Shown piece by piece: positions 26,244 through 36,993 of a stretch of DNA of 64,000 nucleotides. Below the pieces are notes generated by a model. It was not told where the DNA came from and searched no databases. It saw only the letters and a program-made list of their open reading frames with translations. The DNA comes from CAVQCJ01 sp963771835 (lineage in GTDB: Bacteria; Actinomycetota; Actinomycetes; Prado026), in NCBI GenBank assembly GCA_963771835.1, contig CAVYVA010000004.1:868001-932000 (forward strand). The letters run 5' to 3'. The translations under genes were made by a program, and so were the position numbers. Every line of letters starts with the position of its first letter. Position 1 is the stretch's first letter.

Positions 26244-26286
26244 AACGCGCTCGTAGGGGTGGTGCGGGAGCGGTTACCCTCACGGG

Positions 26287-26940
26287 GTGTCGCTGACCCC
26301 CGCCGCTACCACGTGGGTCGCCGTGTCGGCGGCGGCGATGGCCGTCCTGGCGCTGGTCCTGGGTCTGGCCGCGCAGGTCCGGCTGCGCCGCCTGCGCCGG
26401 GCGTACAGCGTCCTGCAGTCCGGCGACGGCGAGGCCTCGTTCGTCGAGGCCGCTGCCCGCACGTCGCGCGAGGTCGACGGCCTGCGCCGCGACGTCGCCG
26501 TGCTGTCGGCGGGCCTGGACGACACCCGCGCCGACCTGGCCGACGCGATCCGGCACGTCGCGGTCGTCCGGTACGACGCGTTCGGCGACATGGGCGGCCG
26601 GCTGTCGTTCTCCGCGGCCCTGCTGGACGACTCCGGCGACGGCCTCGTGCTCAGCTCGATCGCCGGTCGGACCGAGACCCGCACGTACGCCAAGGGGGTC
26701 AAGCGCGGGACGTCCGAGGCGCAGCTCTCCCCGGAGGAGGAGCAGGTCGTCGGGTGGGCGCTGCGCGGGCGCGGCGGCGGCACCAGACCACCCGCCAAGT
26801 CGCCCGCCAGGGCAGCACCGGCGGGCGCGAACGCGGGTGCGAAAGCGGTCGCCAAGCCGCCCGGCCCGGATCCCTCCCCGGATCCCTCGCCGGACCGCGA
26901 CGCCGCACCGGCGACCGGTCCGGACGAGGAGTCCGCATGA
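26287..26940 (+). CDS. DUF4446 membrane-anchored protein
   Basis: 217 residues. One N-terminal membrane helix (about 8-30), a coiled-coil-like stretch, then the DUF4446 core (VRYDAFGDMGGRLSFSAALLDD, GDGLVLSSIAGR, RTYAKGVKRG) and an Ala/Pro-rich tail. Function is unknown. GTG 26287. The stop overlaps pheA by 4 bp. Confidence 0.85.
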   Translation: MSLTPAATTWVAVSAAAMAVLALVLGLAAQVRLRRLRRAYSVLQSGDGEASFVEAAARTSREVDGLRRDVAVLSAGLDDTRADLADAIRHVAVVRYDAFGDMGGRLSFSAALLDDSGDGLVLSSIAGRTETRTYAKGVKRGTSEAQLSPEEEQVVGWALRGRGGGTRPPAKSPARAAPAGANAGAKAVAKPPGPDPSPDPSPDRDAAPATGPDEESA

Positions 26941-27896
26941 CCGCAGCCGAGGGGCCGGTCCCGCAGTACGCCTACCTCGGGCCGACCGGGACGTTCACCG
27001 AGGCCGCGCTGGTCGCGTACCTGGACTCACCCGGCGGACCCGGGCTCTCCGCCGTGACGGCGGTGTCCTACCCGACCGTGCCGGCCGCGCTCGACGCCGT
27101 CCGCGACGGCGCCGCCGTCGCCGCGATGGTCCCGCTGGAGAACTCGGTCGGCGGCTCGGTGCCCACGACGATCGACGAGCTCGCCGTCGGCCGCCCGCTG
27201 GTGATCCACCGGGAGGTGCTGCTGCCGGTCGCGTTCGCGCTGCTCGCCCGGCCGGGCACCGCGATGGCCGACGTCACGACCGTCGCCGGCCACCCGCAGG
27301 CGCACCTGCAGTGCCGCGGCTGGCTGCGCGAACGGCTCCCGCAGGCCGAGGCGGTCGAGACCTCCTCGAACGCCGACGCCGCCCGGCTGGTCGCCGACGG
27401 GCGCTGGGACGCGGCGCTCGCCGCCGGGTTCGCCGCGCGGGCGTACGGGCTGGAGATCCTCGCCGACGGCGTGCACGACGTCGCCGGGGCGCAGACCCGG
27501 TTCGTGCTGGTCCGGCCGCCGCACGCGCCCGAGCCGGCGACCGGGTCGGACAAGACCTCGCTGGTGCTGGTGATCGGCCAGGACCACCCGGGCGCGCTGC
27601 TGGAGATCCTCACCGAGTTCGCCGTGCGCGGGATCAACCTGACCCGGATCGAGTCACGGCCGACCGGGGGCGGGATCGGTGACTACTTCTTCGCCGTCGA
27701 CGCCGAGGGGCACATCGACGAGGCCCGGGTCGGGGAGGCCCTGATCGGGCTGCACCGGATCTGCGCCGACGTGCGATACCTGGGTTCGTACCCGCGGGCG
27801 GACGAGGTCCGGTCCGAACTGCGGCGCGGGGTGTCCGACGCGGAGTACGGCCAGGCCCAGGCGTGGCTGTCGCGGGTCCGCGACGGGCGCGCCTGA
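26937..27896 (+). CDS. pheA: Prephenate dehydratase
   Basis: Converts prephenate to phenylpyruvate for phenylalanine synthesis. The dehydratase domain has YLGPTGTFTEAA, PLENSVGGSVPTTID and the SSNADAARLV stretch. A C-terminal ACT domain (LVLVIGQDHPGALLEIL, NLTRIESRP) provides Phe feedback inhibition in relatives. 319 residues, intact, ATG 26937 coupled to DUF4446. It is a stand-alone enzyme without chorismate mutase. Confidence 0.93.
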   Translation: MTAAEGPVPQYAYLGPTGTFTEAALVAYLDSPGGPGLSAVTAVSYPTVPAALDAVRDGAAVAAMVPLENSVGGSVPTTIDELAVGRPLVIHREVLLPVAFALLARPGTAMADVTTVAGHPQAHLQCRGWLRERLPQAEAVETSSNADAARLVADGRWDAALAAGFAARAYGLEILADGVHDVAGAQTRFVLVRPPHAPEPATGSDKTSLVLVIGQDHPGALLEILTEFAVRGINLTRIESRPTGGGIGDYFFAVDAEGHIDEARVGEALIGLHRICADVRYLGSYPRADEVRSELRRGVSDAEYGQAQAWLSRVRDGRA

Positions 27897-27991
27897 GCCG
27901 CCTGAGCACAGTCGTTCCCCGTTCGGCTCAAGCCGTCCGCCCGCCCTGACGACGCTGGAGATGGGGACCGCGTCGGGTGGAAGGGTGGGGC

Positions 27992-30047
27992 GTGCGCAGA
28001 CTGCGTCTGACGACGACGTTCGCCCTGGTGAGCCTCGTCGCGATGACCGGGCTCGGCATCGCGCTGGTCTGGACGACCGCGCACCTCCTCCAGCAGCAGG
28101 CCCTGACGCAGGCGGCCAGGACCGCCCAGGCGTACGTGGCGGCCGGGGTCGAGCGCGAGGTCCCCGAGGACGCGTTCAGCACCGGCAGCTTCCCGCCCGC
28201 GCTCGTCGGCCGGCTCGACTCGGTCTTCATGCCCAGGAGCGGCTCGACCCTCAGGGGCATCCGGCTGTGGACCGGCGACGGGGTCGTCGTGTACGACAGC
28301 TCCGACCGCGGCCAGGGCGGGCGCGGCTCCTCGACGGCGTCCACCCGCAGCTCGCCGGACAGCCTCGCCTCCGGCGCGATCCCCGACCCGGTGCGGTTCC
28401 AGGACGCCATCCGCCGGGTCGACGCGCTGTCGTCGGCCGCCGTCGTCACCGAGGTCGACCCGGCCGGGCACAGCACCCAGCGCCTCGACGTCTACGTGCC
28501 GGTCACGTACAACCGGACCTCGCCCACCGCGGTGGCCGAGGTCGTGCTGTCGTACGACGAGACCGCGGCGGCGATCGGGCGCCAGACGTTGACCATCCTG
28601 TACGTGACGGTCGGCGGCCTCGTGCTGCTGTGGCTGCTGCTGTTCCGTACCGTGCACCGGGCCAGCCGGCGGTTGCGGACGCAGGCGTCCGAGAACGCGC
28701 GGCTGGCCCTGCTCGACCCGCTGACCGGCCTGCCCAACCGACGGCTGTTCAACGACCGGCTGGACCGGGCCGGCGCCGTGTCGGCCCGCAGCGGGCTGCC
28801 GCTGGCGCTGCTGCTCCTGGACATCGACCGGTTCAAGGACGTCAACGACACCCTCGGTCACCCGCGCGGGGACGCGTTGCTGGTCGAGGTGGCGGCCCGG
28901 TTGCGCCGCACGATCCGCGACGCGGACACGGTGGCCCGGCTCGGCGGCGACGAGTTCGCGATCCTGCTGCCCGTCGTGGAGTCGGTCGCGGCCGCGGAGA
29001 CGTTCGCGACCAGGGTCCGGGCGGTGTTCGAGGAGCCGTTCGACCTGGAGGGCATGCTCCTGCACGTCGACACCTCGGTCGGCCTCGCGGTGCTGCCCGA
29101 GCACGCCGACGACGTGACCGCCCTGATGGCCAGGGCGGACATCGCGATGTACACGGCGAAGGCCGCCGGGCTCGGCGTGGCGACGTACGCGGGGCAGGAC
29201 GCGGCCACCAACGCCTCCAGCCGGCTGATGCTGCTCGGCGACCTGCGGCAGGCGCTGGACAACGCCGAAGAGCTGCGCCTGCACTACCAGCCGAAGGTGG
29301 ACCTGCGTACGGGTGCGGTGGTGGGCCTGGAGGCGCTGCTGCGCTGGCAGCACCCGACGCTGGGGAACATCCCGCCGGCCGACTTCATCCCGGTCGCCGA
29401 GCGCACCGGGCTCATGCAGCAGGTGACCGCCCGGGTGCTCGGCCTCGTCGCCGAGCAGCTGGCGCAGTGGCGCGAGCAGGGCCAGGAGCTGCCCGTCGCG
29501 GTGAACCTGTCGGCCCGCAACCTGCTCGAGCCGGACCTGGACGTGTTCGTCGCCGGCCTGCTGCAGACGCACGAGCTGCCGGCGCAGGCTGCTCGAGTTC
29601 GAGATCACCGAGAGCGCGATCATCGAGGACCCGGTGCGGGCGATCGCGATGCTGCGCCGGCTCACCGACCTGGGCATCACGGTCGCCGTCGACGACTTCG
29701 GCATCGGCAACACGTCGATGAGCCAGCTGGGCACGATGCCGCTGCGGACCATCAAGATCGACCGCTCGTTCGTGACGCACCTGGACTCCGACGACACCGG
29801 CCTGGTCCTGGTCAAGGCGATCGTGGACCTGGCCCACGAGTTCGGGCTCACCGCCGTCGCCGAGGGCGTCGAGACCCCCGACGTGATCGAGCGGCTGCGG
29901 CTGCTCGGCTGCGACGTGGCGCAGGGCTTCCACTGGTCCCGGCCGGTGCCGCCCGACGAGCTGCCGGACGTGGTCCGGCGGCTGTCCAGCGAGGCCTCGG
30001 TCGCCCCTGCGGCCCGCACCGGCGGCAAGGGGCGCAACCGCCGGTAG
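27992..30047 (+). CDS. GGDEF-EAL c-di-GMP turnover protein with extracytoplasmic sensor
   Basis: About 684 residues. Two N-terminal membrane helices (about 7-29 and 205-228) flank an extracytoplasmic sensor of about 170 residues. The GGDEF domain has an intact RLGGDEF (about 316-322), preceded by DPLTGLPNRR. The EAL domain has LEALLRW, DDFGIGNTSMSQL and AEGVET. Both activities could be present. A +1 break near 29589 in the EAL domain (CAGGCTG for CAGCTG) is probably an error. GTG 27992. Confidence 0.9.
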
Positions 30048-30058
30048 GCTGGCTCGCC

Positions 30059-31334
30059 GTGATCGACCTGCGCATCGTCCGGGAGCAGCCCGAGCTCGTC
30101 CGCGCGTCGCAACGGGCCCGTGGCGAGGACGAGTCGCTCGTCGACACCCTGGTCGCCGCGGACGAGCGGCGGCGCGCTGCCGGGGCCCGCTTCGACACCG
30201 CCCGGGCCGAGCAGAAGGACGTCGGGCGCCAGGTGGCACAGGCCTCCGGGCCCGACAAGGACGCGCTGCTGGCCCGCGGCCGCGAGCTGTCCGCGGCGGT
30301 GAAGGCGGCCGAGTCCGAGCGCGACGAGGCGGCGGCGGTGGCCGACGAGGCGCTGCGCGCGCTGTCCAACATCGTCGAGCCGGACGCGCCGGTGGGCGGC
30401 GGAGGCGGACTTCCGCGTCATCGAGCACGTCGGTCAGCCGCGCGACTTCGCCGCCGAGGGGTTCGAGCCGCGCGACCACGTCGAGCTCGGCCAGCTGCTC
30501 GGGGCGATCGACGTCGAGCGCGGCGCGAAGGTGTCCGGGCTCGCGGTTCTACTACCTCACCGGCGTCGGCGCCCTGCTGGAGCTGGCACTGGTGCAGATG
30601 GCGATCGCGCAGGCGGTGTCCGCCGGGCTGGTCCCGGTGCTGCCGCCCGCGCTGGTCAAGCCGGCCGCGATGGAGGGCACCGGGTTCCTCGGCCAGGCGG
30701 CCGAGAACGTCTACCGGCTCGAGGCCGACGACATGTACCTCGTCGGCACCGCCGAGGTGCCCGCTCGCCGCGTACCACATGGACGAGATCCTGGACGTCG
30801 CGTCGCTCCCGCTGCGGTACGCGGGCTTCTCGCCGTGCTTCCGGCGCGAGGCGGGCTCGCACGGCAAGGACACCCGCGGGATCTGGCGGGTGCACTGGTT
30901 CGACAAGGTCGAGATGTTCTCGTTCTGCCGCCCCGAGGACGCGCAGGCCGAGCACCGGCGGCTGCTGGCGTGGGAGCAGGAGTTCCTCGGCCGGCTGGAG
31001 CTGCCCTACCGCGTCATCGACGTCGCCACCGGCGACCTCGGTTCGTCGGCGGCGCGCAAGTTCGACTGCGAGGCGTGGATCCCGACGTACGGCGACTACC
31101 GCGAGGTGACGTCGACGTCGAACTGCACGGAGTTCCAGTCCCGCCGGCTGTCGATCCGGATGCGGGACGCCGACGGGGTCCGGCCGCTGGCGACGCTCAA
31201 CGGCACGCTGTGCGCGATGACCCGCACGATCGTGGCGCTGCTGGAGAACCACCAGCAGAGCCGACGGCTCGGTGCGCGTGCCGCTGGCGCTGCAGCCCTA
31301 CCTCGGCGGGCTCGACGTGCTCAAGCCCGCCTGA
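30059..31334 (+). CDS. serS: Seryl-tRNA synthetase
   Basis: Class II synthetase; essential. The N-terminal coiled-coil arm (about residues 30-105) precedes the catalytic core. Motif 2 is FSPCFRREAGSHGKDTRGIWRVHWF in outline and motif 3 is LNGTLCAMTRTIVALLENHQQ. Four +1 breaks (about 30407, 30543, 30768 and 31262) fall in this single-copy housekeeping gene. Removing four bases gives exactly 424 codons. GTG 30059, 11 bp after the GGDEF-EAL stop. Confidence 0.93.
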
Positions 31335-31349
31335 CCTCGGGACCCACGC

Positions 31350-32727
31350 CTAGCCGACCGAGGGCACGGTGGCGAGACCGGCGGCGAGCCGCTCGTCGCT
31401 GACGTCCTCGTCGGTCATCCGGCCGTCCAGGTACGCGTCGTACGCGGCCATGTCGAAGTGGCCGTGCCCGCACAGCGCCGTGAGGATCACCTTCTCCTCG
31501 CCGCTCTCCTTGCACAGCTTGGCCTCGCGGACGGCCGCGGCGAGTGCGTGCGTCGGCTCCGGGCGCCGGCACGATGCCCTCGGTGCGGGCGAACGTGATG
31601 CCCGGCCTCGAAGCACTCGAGCTGCCCGATGGCCACCGCCTCCATCGAGCCCGAGCTCGTAGATGTGCGAGATCAGCGGGGACATCCCGTGGTAGCGCAG
31701 CCCGCCCGCGTGGATCGGGTCCGGCACGAAGTCGTGGCCGAGCGTGTGCATCTTGAACAGCGGCGTCGTGCCGGCGGTGTCGCCGAAGTCGTAGGCGTAC
31801 ACGCCGCGGGTCAGCGACGGGCAGGACGCCGGCTCGACCGCGCGGATCGTCGGCGACATCTTCCCGGCCAGCTTCTCGCGCAGGAACGGGAACGACAGCC
31901 CGGCGAAGTTCGAGCCGCCACCGGTGCAGCCGACCAGCAGGTCGGGCGTCTCGCCCACCGAGGCGAGCTGCAGCAGCGCCTCCTCGCCGATGATCGTCTG
32001 GTGCATCAGCACGTGGTTGAGCACCGACCCGAGCGAGTACTTCACGTCCTCGGACTGCGCGGCCACCTCGACGGCCTCGGAGATCGCGATGCCCAGCGAG
32101 CCCGGGTGCTCCGGGTCGATCTTGAGCTGTGCCCGGCCGGCCTCGGTCAGCGCCGACGGCGAGCGGTGGACGGTGCCGCCGAACGTCTCGATCATCATGC
32201 GGCGGTACGGCTTCTGGTCGTACGACGCCCCGACCTGCCACACCTCGCACTCGAGCCCGAACAGCGCGCACGCGAAGGCCAGCGCAGTGCCCCACTGGCC
32301 GGCGCCCGGTCTCGGTCGTCAGCTTCCGTACGCCGGCCTTGGCGTTGTAGTACGCCTGCGGCACCGCGGTGTTCGGCTTGTGCGAGCCGGCCGGCGACAC
32401 GCCCTCGTACTTGTAGTAGATGCGGGCCGGGGTGCCGAGCGCCTTCTCGAGCCGGTGCGCCCGGTACAGCGGCGAGGGCCGCCACAGCCGGTAGACGTCC
32501 AGCACCTCGCCGGGGATGTCGACGTACCGCTCGCCGCTGACCTCCTGGAGGATGAGGTCCATCGGGAACAGCGGCGCCAGGTCGTCCGGGCCGACCGGCT
32601 GCAGCGTGCCCGGGTGCAGCGGCGGCGGGGGAGGCGAGGGCAGGTCGGGCACGATGTTGTACCACTGCGTCGGCATCTGCGACTCGTCGAGCAGGATCTT
32701 GTGCTGGTTCACCGTGGTGTCGGTCAT
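31350..32727 (-). CDS. TrpB2-like PLP-dependent tryptophan synthase beta homologue
   Basis: PLP enzyme, about 457 residues when corrected. Lys of GSHKPNTA, the GCTGGGSNF phosphate-binding loop and the long N-terminal extension (QWYNIVPDLPSPPPPPLHPGT) place it in the TrpB2/TrpB-like group rather than canonical trpB. No trpA is adjacent. TrpB2 proteins can use indole and serine. Four +1 breaks: about 32312, 31652, 31600 and 31562. ATG 32727. Confidence 0.87.
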
Positions 32728-32803
32728 GGCGGCACGCTAGTGGCCGGCGGCGCCGCGGTCAGCCGGGTCGGGCGGATCGGCCCCGCCGTGGTGGGATGGC
32801 TGG

Positions 32804-33624
32804 GTGAGCTCCCTGGGTCCGGTCCGGCTGGTCGCGACCGACCTGGACGGCACCGTCGTCCGCCGCGACGGCACGGTCTCCGAGCGGACCGTCGCCGCGC
32901 TCGCCGCCGTCGAGGACGCCGGCCTGCCGGTCGTCTTCGTGACCGGACGCCCGCCGCGGTGGATGGCCGCCGTGGTCGAGGCGACCGGTCATCGCGGGGT
33001 CGCCGTGTGCGCCAACGGTGCGCTGGTCTACGACCTGCACGCCGAGGTCGTCCTGGACCGGTTCCTGCTCGAGCCCGCCGCTGGCGCTCGGCGTGGTCGG
33101 GCGGCTGCGCGAGCGGCTGCCCGCGGTGGCGTTCGCGGTGGAGCGGCACGAGTCGTACGCGCACGAGGAGCGCTACCGGATGCGCTGGGAGTCCGCCGAC
33201 GTGCAGACGGTGCCGACCGCCGAGGACCTGCTCGACCGAGCCGGTCGCCAAGCTGCTCGCCCGGGACGAGACGAGCACCGGCGACTCGATGCTGGCGGCG
33301 GCCAGGGAGGTGCTCGGCGACCTGGTGTCCGTCACCCACTCCAACCCGCGGGACTGCCTGCTGGAGATCTCGGCGCCGGGGGTCACCAAGGCCAGCACCC
33401 TGGCGTTGCTGGCCGGCCGGCTCGGCATCGGCCCCGCGCAGGTGCTCGCGTTCGGCGACCAGCCCAACGACCTGCCGATGCTGGCGTGGGCCGGCGCCGC
33501 GTACGCCATGGGCGGCTCGCACCCGGAGGTGCTGGCGGCCGTGGCCCGCCGTACCGGGTCGGTCGACGAGGACGGGGTGGCGGTGGTCCTCGAACAGCTC
33601 CTCGCCACCGGCACCCTGCCCTGA
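32804..33624 (+). CDS. Cof-type HAD-superfamily (class IIB) phosphatase
   Basis: Haloacid-dehalogenase phosphatase. Motif I is ATDLDGTVV, motif II VTGRPPR and motifs III/IV KASTLALLAGRLGI and FGDQPNDLPML. Two +1 breaks (about 33078 and 33237) fall in the cap domain; corrected length is 272 residues. GTG 32804. The substrate is unknown. Confidence 0.86.
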
Positions 33625-33629
33625 CCCCG

Positions 33630-34160
33630 TCAGCGGAGGGCGGCGGTCGCGGCGTCGACCGCCTCGGCGACCGCGGTCAGCTCCGAGGTGGTGTAGATCG
33701 GCTGCGGCCGGGTGATCCGCATCGGGTGCTTGGTCTCGTCCGCGGCCATGAGCAGGCGGGCGGGCAGCAGGACCACGGCGGCGTTCTCCGCCTCGATCAT
33801 CACCGCCGAGCCGTCAGGGTGGACGAGGACGACTCTCTCGGTGCGGAAGCCGTCCGAACGGTCTTCGGCCTCGCGGTCGGGGAGCGAGTCGGAGGGCTGC
33901 TCGCGTCGCCAGCCGCGCCGGGTCTCGTCGATGTACGCGTTCGTCAGCGTCCGGCGCAGGTACGCCTCGACGTTGTCGGCGGCCCGGACCCGCGGCCAGG
34001 CCGCGTAGACCTTCGTGAACGCGATCTGGGTCAGGTCCTCGGCGTGGTGCCAGTCGCCGCAGAGCGCGTACGCGGTCCGGCGCAGCCCGTGGGCGCGGGC
34101 GGCCATGAACGCGCGGAAGTCCTCGTCCGCCTCGCCGGCCTTCTCACTGCGGTGCCCCAC
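33630..34160 (-). CDS. ECF sigma-70 region 2 protein with a non-sigma C-terminus
   Basis: 176 residues. Residues about 14-95 are a good SigE-family region 2 (FRAFMAARAHGLRRTAYALCGD, HAEDLTQIAFTKVYAAW, AYLRRTLTNAYIDETRR). The usual region 4 helix-turn-helix is absent. In its place are about 65 residues (VVLVHPDGSAVMIEAENAAV..., RITRPQPIYTTSELTAVAEAV) with no match I recognise. No region 4 exists in another frame nearby. It may be a chimeric regulator or a degraded sigma factor. GTG 34160. Confidence 0.65.
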   Translation of the reverse strand: MGHRSEKAGEADEDFRAFMAARAHGLRRTAYALCGDWHHAEDLTQIAFTKVYAAWPRVRAADNVEAYLRRTLTNAYIDETRRGWRREQPSDSLPDREAEDRSDGFRTERVVLVHPDGSAVMIEAENAAVVLLPARLLMAADETKHPMRITRPQPIYTTSELTAVAEAVDAATAALR

Positions 34161-34247
34161 CCGATGCCTCCAGTCGTCACCCTGAAGACGGAGCGCCGCT
34201 GCCGTCAGGTTGCACCGGCACGCTCCCCCACCCGAGTCGCGCGGGGG

Positions 34248-34863
34248 TCAGAGGTAGGGGCCGCTGGAGCGTTGCGAGGCGTCCTCGTCCGGCTCGGCAC
34301 CGCGGCCGGGGAGCCCGCCGCCGGGCGGCAGCGCCTGCCGGCGGATCTGCTCGAGCTGCGCCCGCGCCGCCATCTGCTGGGCGAACAGCGCGGTCTGGAT
34401 GCCGTGGAAGAGCCCTTCGAGCCAACCGACCAGCTGGGCCTGGGCGATCCGCAGCTCCGCCTCGCTGGGCACCGTGTTCTGGTCGAACGGGAGCGACAGG
34501 CGCTCCAGCTCGTCCACCAGCTCGGGCGCGAGGCCGGCCTCGAGCTCCTTGATCGACCGCTCGTAGATGTCGCGCAGCCGGGCCCGCCCCGCCTCGTCCA
34601 GCGAAGAGCCGCGCACCTCCTCGAGCAGCTGCTTGATCATGCTGCCGATACGCATCACCTTGGCCGGCTGCTCGACCATGCTCGCCAGCGAGCCCTCGTC
34701 CAGCTCGTCGTGGCCGTCACCGGCGCCGCCAGGGCCACCGCGGGCCGCCGGGGCCACCGCCGGCCGGACCGGCCATGATCCCGATCGGACGCCCGTCCGG
34801 CCCCACGACGACGATCTGCTGCTCGCTCTGGTCCTCACCCGACTGCTGCGTCATGCCCGCCAT
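34248..34863 (-). CDS. bpa: Bacterial proteasome activator Bpa
   Basis: Ring-forming, ATP-independent activator of the 20S proteasome. The four-helix core (ASMVEQPAKVMRIGSMIKQLL, LRDIYERSIKELEAGL, EAELRIAQAQLVGWLEGLFHG) matches DUF2587/Bpa, and the protein ends in GPYL, like the HbYX-type GQYL anchor. The N-terminus is QSEQQIVVVGPDGRPIG in outline. A +1 break near 34748 in the Gly/Pro linker splits it; corrected length is 204 residues. ATG 34863, or 34854. This implies a proteasome in the organism. Confidence 0.88.
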
Positions 34864-34946
34864 CCAACCTCACCCGGCCGGTGCCTCGGCACCTGCCACC
34901 GCAAACCAGGTTGTCCGCCGCCCCCGGCTCCGGCCAGGCTCCACCG

Positions 34947-35909
34947 GTGACCGATCCGAAGCTGCCCGGCCGGCCAGGCCTGACCGTGCGCCCGCCTCGC
35001 CCGGCCGACGCCGACGCGGTCTTCGCCCTCGTCGCCGCCTGCGACCTCGCCGTCCTCGGCCGGACCGACGCCACCCTCGAGCAGACCGCGGCGGACCTCG
35101 TCGTCCCCGGCTACGACCGGGACCGCGGCGGGCTGCTGGTGCAGGACGGGTCCGGCGCGACCGTCGGCTGGTTGTGGACCGAGGACGACGCCGAGGCCGG
35201 CACGGTCTTCGTCGACCCGTACTCGTTGGATCCCGCCGTGCTCGGATGGCTGACCGCGCGCGGCCTCGAGTACGCACGCTCGCTGGCCGCCGAGCGTGGC
35301 CGTCCGCTCCAGCTGTCCGCCGGGTCCTGGGAGCACGACCGGATGCTCGGCGATGCGCTCACGGCGGCCGGTCTGTCGGTGCGTCGCCGCTTCTGGCGGA
35401 TGCGCGTGGAGCTCACCGGTGCCGCCTGGCCGTCGCCGGTGCCGCCGGCCGGCGTCGCCGTGCGCAGCCCCGACCCTGGCGACGAGGCCGACTTCCGGGT
35501 GCTGCACCACGTCACCGAAGGCGCCATGGCGGACCACTGGGACCACGCCGAGCACTCGTACGAAGGCTGGCGGGCGCGCCTGGACTCGGCGCCCGGACGT
35601 GACCCGGCCCAGTGGTGGGTCGCCGAGGCCGGCGGCGAGCCGGCGGCGGTGCTCATCGGCGACGACTCGCGGGCCGAGCTCGGCATGGCCTGGGTGCGCA
35701 CGCTCGGCGTGCTGCCGGCGTTCCGCGGGCGAGGGCTCGGCAAGCTCCTGCTGCGTACCGCCTTCGCCGCCGCCGCGGCGCGCGGGCTGACCGCGGTCGG
35801 GCTGGCGGTGGACAGCGAGAGCCCGACCGGAGCCACCAGGCTGTACGAGTCCGTGGGCATGCGCGCGGAGAGCGTGATGCTGGCGTGGAAGGGCGAGGTC
35901 GGCGGCTGA
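34947..35909 (+). CDS. Tandem GNAT acetyltransferase (MshD-like architecture)
   Basis: 320 residues with two GNAT-fold halves, as in mycothiol synthase. The C-terminal half has an intact acetyl-CoA loop (TLGVLPAFRGRGLGKLLLRTAF) and the ATRLYESVGM end. The N-terminal half (RPPRPADADAVFALV) is degenerate. Mycothiol synthase itself is usually better conserved, so the substrate is left open. GTG 34947. Confidence 0.78.
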   Translation: MTDPKLPGRPGLTVRPPRPADADAVFALVAACDLAVLGRTDATLEQTAADLVVPGYDRDRGGLLVQDGSGATVGWLWTEDDAEAGTVFVDPYSLDPAVLGWLTARGLEYARSLAAERGRPLQLSAGSWEHDRMLGDALTAAGLSVRRRFWRMRVELTGAAWPSPVPPAGVAVRSPDPGDEADFRVLHHVTEGAMADHWDHAEHSYEGWRARLDSAPGRDPAQWWVAEAGGEPAAVLIGDDSRAELGMAWVRTLGVLPAFRGRGLGKLLLRTAFAAAAARGLTAVGLAVDSESPTGATRLYESVGMRAESVMLAWKGEVGG

Positions 35910-35952
35910 CCGCGGTCAGGACGGCAGCCAGGGCCGTGCCGCTCGGCGATCG

Positions 35953-36984
35953 TCAGGCGTGCGCCTGACCGGCGGCCCAGGCGGCCGGTCCGAACGCCGC
36001 CGAACCGTTCGCGAGCACCACCTTCCCGATGTGCTCGGAGGCCTCGACGACGCGGTGCGCGGCAGCCGCCTCGGACAGCGGCAGCACCCGGTCCACCACC
36101 GGCCGGACCTCGCCCTTGGCGATCAGCGGCCACACGTGCTCGACCACCGAGCGGCAGATCGCCGCCTTCTCCGCGGGCGGCCGGATCCGCAGCGACGTGG
36201 ACAGCACGGCGGCCCGCTTGGCCATCAACGCCCCCAGGTCGAGCTCCGCGCGGGTGCCGCCCTGCAGCCCGACGATGACCACCCGGCCGTTGGTCGCGAG
36301 CACCTCGACGTTGCGGCCGAGGTACGACGCGCCCATGTTGTCGAGCACCACGTCGGCGCCGTGCCCGCCGGTGAGCTCGCGGCACCGGGCGACGAAGTCC
36401 TCGCTCCGGTAGTCGATCCCGGCCTGCGCGCCGAGCTCGAGACACCGGGCGATCTTCGCCGCCGAGCCCGCGGTGACCACGACCCGGGAGCCGGCGGCGT
36501 GCGCCAGCTGTACCGCCATCGTCCCGATCCCGGAGCCGCCGCCGTGCACCAGCAACGTCTCGTCGTGCCGCAGCCCCGCGAGCATGAAGACGTTCGACCA
36601 GACCGTGCAGGTGACCTCGGGCAGGGCGGCCGCCCACACCAGGTCGACGCCCTCGGGGCACGGCATCAGCTGGCCGGCCGGCGCGACGACCTGCTCGGCG
36701 TACCCGCCGCCGCCCAGCAGGGCGACCACCTCGTCGCCGACCTGCCAGCCATCGACCTCCGGGCCGATCGAGGCGATCGTGCCCGAGCATTCCAGCCCCG
36801 GGTACGGCGGCGTGCCGGGCGGCGGCGGGTAGTGGCCCTGGCGCTGCAGCAGGTCGGCCCGGTTCACCGCGGTCGCCACCACCTGGATGAGCACCTCGCC
36901 GGGGCCGGGGGGAGCCGGGTCCGGGACCTCGGTCCAGGTCAGGACGTCCGGACCACCGGCCTCCCTGATCACGACCGCGTGCAC
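35953..36984 (-). CDS. NAD(P)H quinone oxidoreductase, zinc-independent MDR family
   Basis: 343 residues of the zeta-crystallin/TED2 type. GroES-like N-terminus (VLIQVVATAVNRADLLQRQGHYPPPPG in outline), NADPH-binding VHGGGSGIGTMAVQLAHAAG, then DVVLDNMGASYLGRNVEVL. The catalytic zinc ligands of alcohol dehydrogenases are lacking. Intact frame. It is close to the PIG3-like quinone reductases. Confidence 0.88.
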   Translation of the reverse strand: MHAVVIREAGGPDVLTWTEVPDPAPPGPGEVLIQVVATAVNRADLLQRQGHYPPPPGTPPYPGLECSGTIASIGPEVDGWQVGDEVVALLGGGGYAEQVVAPAGQLMPCPEGVDLVWAAALPEVTCTVWSNVFMLAGLRHDETLLVHGGGSGIGTMAVQLAHAAGSRVVVTAGSAAKIARCLELGAQAGIDYRSEDFVARCRELTGGHGADVVLDNMGASYLGRNVEVLATNGRVVIVGLQGGTRAELDLGALMAKRAAVLSTSLRIRPPAEKAAICRSVVEHVWPLIAKGEVRPVVDRVLPLSEAAAAHRVVEASEHIGKVVLANGSAAFGPAAWAAGQAHA

Positions 36985-36993
36985 ACGCTCACC

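Noticed and set aside
30059..31334. Programmed +1 frameshifting as an explanation of the broken frames
   Set aside because: There is no common slippery sequence or stop codon at the sites, serS alone would need four events, and large parts of the window have none. Insertion errors explain it more simply.
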